In this document: one piece after another, positions 5,031 to 8,009 of the stretch
Numbering within the stretch: position 1 is the first letter of the stretch
Layout: every line of letters starts with the position of its first letter
Source of the DNA: CAYJAD01 sp964369995
GTDB lineage: Bacteria; Desulfobacterota; Desulfovibrionia; Desulfovibrionales; Desulfovibrionaceae
Direction: 5' to 3'
Length of the DNA stretch: 8,009 nucleotides
NCBI GenBank assembly: GCA_964369995.1
Contig: CAYJHH010000127.1
Span: 1-8,009 of the forward strand
Made by a program: the position numbers and the translations under genes
The notes under the pieces: model-generated
Told to the model about the DNA's origin: nothing
Seen by the model: only the letters and a program-made list of their open reading frames with translations
The model's database searches: none

Positions 5031-6206
5031 CTAGCCTTTGTACTCAAAGGTACCAGCTTCTTTTTTCACTTCAACGGCAATCTTCCATAAAAGAGAAAGA
5101 ATTAACAGACCCACACCGTATACACCAAGTGCTATGGTGATTTCGGTAAGAGTAGGTGTGTACACGGTAACGCCCTTGAAGGGGTTAGGCGTGAAACCAC
5201 CTACGATGAGGCCCATGCCTTTATCAATCCACGATGCAGCCACAAGCATGATAAGTGCAATGGGGAGCAGGGTGGGGTTTTCACGGTATTTAGGCGGTAC
5301 AAGGATAGCAAGGGAGCCAAAGGCCATGACCACGGCAGCCCACATCCAATAGGTTACCCAGCTAATTTCGCCATAAAGACCTGCAAAGAGGAAGATCATG
5401 GGATATTGGTGACTGGTTAAGCCGCTGTAGAATACGGTGAAGATTTCAAGGAAGTAGAAGAACACGTTAATGCACATGGCATAAGTGATAATTACTACGA
5501 GGGTTTTCACAGCTTCTTTGCCTGGATCAAACTTCACAAGCTTTTTCATGAGGAACATGAGTAAAAGCAAGATAGCAGGACCGGAGCAGAAAGCAGAGGC
5601 CAAGAAGCGCGCTGCCATGATGGCAGAGAGCCAGTAGTAACGACCGGGGATACCGGCGTACAAGAAGGCCGTTACGGTGTGGATAGAGAAAGCCCAAAGG
5701 ATGGACAAGTAAATCATGTACTTGATCCATTTTGGTGGGTCGATGTCCAAACGCTCAGCTTCTAAGGTAACCCAGCCGATAACAGCGTTGAGTACCAAGT
5801 AGCCAAAAAGTACCACCATGTCGTAGAACATGACGGAGTTAGGTGTTGGGTGTAAAATCACGTTCAACATACGTTGGGGTTGACCTAAGTCTACAACGAT
5901 GAAGAGCATGCACATAACTACCGCAGAAATGGCCATAAATTCGCCAAAGATAATCATGCGTTTAAATTTCTTATAGTGGTGGAAATACGCTGGTAATACC
6001 AACATAACGGCAGAAGCCGCCACACCTACAAGATAGGTAAATTGCGAAATATACAATCCCCACGACACGTCGCGCTCAAGGCCGGTTACACCAAGGCCAT
6101 TGACGGATTGATAGATGTAGGCACAAAAACCGGCGCCAATAACACCTAGCAAAAAGAGAAGCCAGATGTAGTAAGCACGGGAGCCTTGTAATAATTTTTC
6201 AACCAT
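5031..6206 (-). CDS. dsrP: DsrP, NrfD-like integral membrane subunit of the DsrMKJOP complex
   Basis: The menaquinone-interacting membrane subunit of the Dsr complex, partner of the periplasmic iron-sulfur protein DsrO. It has 391 residues and about ten membrane helices, as in the NrfD/PsrC family. Recognisable parts are the N-terminal helix (11-32), WGLYISQFTYLVGVAASAVM (49-68), DLGQPQRMLNVILHPTPNS (106-124), HTVTAFLYAGIPGRYYW (176-192), AARFLASAFCSGPA (198-211) and a late segment ending near 335 with WIDKGMGLIVGGF. Its gene begins 12 nt after dsrO; the ribosome binding site GGGAG overlaps the dsrO stop codon, 8 nt before the ATG. It is the last gene of the dsr unit, followed at once by a strong terminator. 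Its place directly after dsrO makes the assignment secure against other NrfD proteins. Confidence 0.95.
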   Translation of the reverse strand: MVEKLLQGSRAYYIWLLFLLGVIGAGFCAYIYQSVNGLGVTGLERDVSWGLYISQFTYLVGVAASAVMLVLPAYFHHYKKFKRMIIFGEFMAISAVVMCMLFIVVDLGQPQRMLNVILHPTPNSVMFYDMVVLFGYLVLNAVIGWVTLEAERLDIDPPKWIKYMIYLSILWAFSIHTVTAFLYAGIPGRYYWLSAIMAARFLASAFCSGPAILLLLMFLMKKLVKFDPGKEAVKTLVVIITYAMCINVFFYFLEIFTVFYSGLTSHQYPMIFLFAGLYGEISWVTYWMWAAVVMAFGSLAILVPPKYRENPTLLPIALIMLVAASWIDKGMGLIVGGFTPNPFKGVTVYTPTLTEITIALGVYGVGLLILSLLWKIAVEVKKEAGTFEYKG

Positions 6207-6218
6207 GACTCGTTCTCC

Positions 6219-6998
6219 CTAGATAAGATAGTAGACACCAGGTTCTGTGCCATACGTAGGTTTGCGGCGAATGTGGAAGTTTTCAGCAAGAGCTTTACGC
6301 ACGCTGGAATTTGGATCTTCCAAGTCACCAAAGAGAATGGCGCCGCCGGATGCTTCTACGCAAGCGGGCAATTGACCAACGGCCAAACGCTCGGTGCAGA
6401 AGGTGCATTTTTCCACAACACCCAACATGCGTGTGGGGTATTTAGGATTAGGTACTGGATTGGGCAAGCTCTTGCGCGGATCAAAGAAGTTGAAGCTACG
6501 CGCGCCATAAGGGCAGCCTGTCATACAGAAACGGCAGCCAATGCAGCGGTGATAGTCCATGGCAACGGTGCCATCAGTCATCTTATAGGTGGCACCGGTT
6601 GGGCACACACGCACGCAAGGAGGATTGCTACAATGGTTACAAAGCAACAAAAATTGTTGTTTTTTCACGCGATCAGGCAACATGGAGTTGGCATCATCTG
6701 GGAAAGTAGCCTTATAGCTGTCATGCCAAAGCCATTTGATTTCCTTGGTACCGGAGGTCACGGGCACGTTATGCACGTCATGACAAGCTTTGGCAAGCTT
6801 TTCCATGTCAGCAACGTCGGTGATTTTACGGGTATCAATAACCATGGCCCAGCGCTTTGCTTTTAGGGCAGTGGCGTTTGGCTCATAAGAACCAATACCG
6901 GCACTGGCTTCAGTGGCTTGCAAGGTTGCAGCGCCAGCGCTGAAAGCAAATGCGGAAAGACCAGCAATTTTAAGGAATTTTCTTCTGCTGTTATTCAT
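6219..6998 (-). CDS. dsrO: DsrO, periplasmic iron-sulfur subunit of the DsrMKJOP complex
   Basis: A ferredoxin-like electron transfer protein, exported folded through the Tat pathway and placed between DsrJ and DsrP. It has 259 residues. The N-terminus MNNSRRKFLKIAG holds the twin-arginine motif, followed by a hydrophobic stretch and a likely cleavage near residue 32. Cysteines occur as CNHCSNPPCVRVC (120-132), CIGCRFCMTGC (152-162) and CTFC with a distant Cys213 (198-213), plus Cys72 in KACHDVHNVP. Twelve in all would support three [4Fe-4S] clusters; the N-terminal motif that has three cysteines in PsrB/NrfC-type proteins keeps only one. The start is ATG 6998, which shares a base with the dsrJ stop (TAATG) and has GGAGG 8 nt before it. 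The longer frame from 7037 would bury the Tat motif and is rejected. Confidence 0.96.
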   Translation of the reverse strand: MNNSRRKFLKIAGLSAFAFSAGAATLQATEASAGIGSYEPNATALKAKRWAMVIDTRKITDVADMEKLAKACHDVHNVPVTSGTKEIKWLWHDSYKATFPDDANSMLPDRVKKQQFLLLCNHCSNPPCVRVCPTGATYKMTDGTVAMDYHRCIGCRFCMTGCPYGARSFNFFDPRKSLPNPVPNPKYPTRMLGVVEKCTFCTERLAVGQLPACVEASGGAILFGDLEDPNSSVRKALAENFHIRRKPTYGTEPGVYYLI

Positions 6999-7384
6999 TA
7001 CTTCTTCCCCTCCGGACGAATGTGGCATGTCCAGCAATATGGGTCTACGCTGTTAGAAGTGTGGCACTTTAAGCAGAAATCTTCGTAATCTGTGTGACAC
7101 TTCAAGCAGGTATTTTGCAAGCTGATTTCCCACTTTTTGCCTGTGGAAGATACATAGGTGCGGTTTTCGTTACGCAGGGCTTCGTCGCGCCAATCGTTAA
7201 GCAATTGCATATGCTCAGCGCGCATGTATTCTACAGGCTCAATGCATTCTTTTTCGTTCTTTGGTAAAGTGATGTTAGGACGCTTGTATTCACCCTGATC
7301 ACCAAAGTTCCCTACCCAGAAAGGCGCAGTGAACAATACCACAAAGACGAATATTCCTAATATAACATACTTTGCGTTATACAT
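6998..7384 (-). CDS. dsrJ: DsrJ, triheme cytochrome c subunit of the DsrMKJOP complex
   Basis: A periplasm-facing triheme c-type cytochrome anchored by an uncleaved N-terminal helix (about residues 6-24). It has 128 residues. Three CxxCH heme-binding motifs lie at 93-97 (CLKCH), 104-108 (CLKCH) and 117-121 (CWTCH). Cys47 (KECIEP) lies outside these motifs; in studied DsrJ proteins a conserved cysteine is an axial ligand to one heme, giving rare His/Cys ligation, and Cys47 is the only candidate here. Met54 and Met59 are possible ligands for another heme. The start codon shares a base with the dsrK stop (TAATG), with AGGAGG 7 nt before it inside the dsrK end, which points to translational coupling. 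The gene order K-J-O-P is that of sulfate reducers. Confidence 0.96.
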   Translation of the reverse strand: MYNAKYVILGIFVFVVLFTAPFWVGNFGDQGEYKRPNITLPKNEKECIEPVEYMRAEHMQLLNDWRDEALRNENRTYVSSTGKKWEISLQNTCLKCHTDYEDFCLKCHTSNSVDPYCWTCHIRPEGKK

Positions 7385-8009
7385 TATTCATCCTCCTCAC
7401 TTACGGCATTGGGCAAGTCTTCTTGACGTAAGTCCATGGTACGAGGACTTTCACCCTTCATGACAAGGGCGTTGGCCACAAGCTCATGCAAGCCAGATAC
7501 GCTTACGCCAGGTGCCCAGTAATTGGCCACAGGAGGTAAGGTAGCACGGTCAATGGCGCAAACACATGCCATGTGGTTTACGCCGTGTTTTTGTTGCACA
7601 TAACGTAAGGCATTACCACGAGGCATACCGGCACGCATACGCAATTCCATAATTTCTTCTGTGTTAAGGCCAGAACCAGAACCGCAGCAGAAAGTTTCTT
7701 CGCGGATGGTACGATCAGGCATTTCCACAAAATTATTACACACAGCACGTAAAACTTCACGTGGCTCATCTAAGAGCCCCATGGCACGAGCAGGGTTACA
7801 AGAGTCATGCCAGGTAGTAACAAGATGGTCGTTACGGCTTGGGTCTAAGTTGAGCTTTTTGTGACGGATAAGGTCAGCGGTGAACTCAGCAATGTGAATC
7901 ATCTTAGTGGACTTGGCGTTTTCAAACACAGTTCCGGTGATGGGGGACTTAGGCGTCTCCATGCAGGAAGGTGTAGGGCCGTTGAAGGTGTCCATGTATT
8001 GGTTAAGTA
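7384..8009 (-). CDS. dsrK: DsrK, iron-sulfur catalytic subunit of the DsrMKJOP complex, C-terminal part
   Basis: The last 207 residues are in the window; the frame stays open to the right edge, so the ATG at 7995 is internal. DsrK is a cytoplasmic HdrD-like subunit thought to reduce the DsrC trisulfide. The visible part carries the CCG cysteine motif for the noncanonical [4Fe-4S] catalytic cluster: Cys in WHDSC, 36 residues, the CCG pair in FCCGSGSG, then 39 residues to CVC. The last element is C-x-C rather than C-x-x-C. An additional Cys lies in AVCNN. The acidic C-terminal tail ends in EEDE and contains the ribosome binding site of dsrJ. The N-terminal ferredoxin-type cluster domain is beyond the edge, as dsrM should be. 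Confidence 0.95.
   Translation of the reverse strand, partial: LNQYMDTFNGPTPSCMETPKSPITGTVFENAKSTKMIHIAEFTADLIRHKKLNLDPSRNDHLVTTWHDSCNPARAMGLLDEPREVLRAVCNNFVEMPDRTIREETFCCGSGSGLNTEEIMELRMRAGMPRGNALRYVQQKHGVNHMACVCAIDRATLPPVANYWAPGVSVSGLHELVANALVMKGESPRTMDLRQEDLPNAVSEEDE

Noticed and set aside
6273..6866. Long plus-strand open frame of 197 codons
   Set aside because: It lies fully opposite dsrO, whose cysteine motifs and Tat signal make the minus-strand reading certain.
6999..7037. Upstream start for dsrO adding 13 residues
   Set aside because: It would overlap dsrJ and push the twin-arginine motif away from the N-terminus; ATG 6998 has a better ribosome binding site.
1..8009. CRISPR array, insertion sequence, phage or other mobile element
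   Set aside because: No regularly spaced direct repeats, transposase, integrase or terminal inverted repeats; the intact tRNA-Leu has no adjoining integrase or partial duplicate in the window.

Overview
The window comes from a moderately AT-rich sulfate-reducing bacterium, most likely of the Desulfovibrio lineage (Desulfovibrionales). The evidence is a dsrK-dsrJ-dsrO-dsrP gene run from the Dsr membrane complex, a rubrerythrin very close in length and residue layout to the Desulfovibrio vulgaris protein as I remember it, and a G-rich intergenic hairpin of a kind I recall from Desulfovibrio genomes. I cannot name the genus or species.

Layout, left to right. 1-137 (-) is the N-terminus of a probable sodium:solute symporter that runs off the left edge. 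138-626 is a long divergent intergenic region. It holds a strong terminator-like hairpin just before the symporter ribosome binding site, a doubtful small membrane ORF, and a group of short hairpins just before the next gene. 627-2066 (+) is a short-form CstA family transporter. 2067-2305 is a convergent intergenic region with a repeat-like hairpin and a clear terminator. 2306-3244 (-) is a TauE/SafE permease. 3362-3446 (-) is tRNA-Leu(UAG), with its own promoter and terminator. 3610-4188 (-) is rubrerythrin. 4427-4960 (-) is an unrecognised zinc-ribbon, four-helix membrane protein. 5031-8009 (-) is the distal part of the dsr operon: dsrP, dsrO, dsrJ and the C-terminal part of dsrK. dsrM would be expected beyond the right edge.

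How the genes work together. DsrK, J, O and P are the cytoplasmic iron-sulfur, periplasmic triheme, periplasmic iron-sulfur and integral membrane subunits of the complex that links the quinone pool to the last steps of dissimilatory sulfite reduction, by way of DsrC. The genes are tightly packed: K/J and J/O share a TAATG stop-start, and O/P are 12 nt apart. A strong hairpin terminator closes the operon. Rubrerythrin handles peroxide in an anaerobe. The CstA, SSS and TauE/SafE proteins are carbon- and sulfur-compound transporters with unassigned substrates.

Most of the window is ordinary core genome of a sulfate reducer, and I see no clearly new multi-gene system. The points most worth a second look are two genes (symporter and zinc-ribbon membrane protein) whose start codons lie only 27-28 nt behind a strong terminator with no room for a promoter between, the zinc-ribbon membrane protein itself, and the hairpin cluster before cstA.
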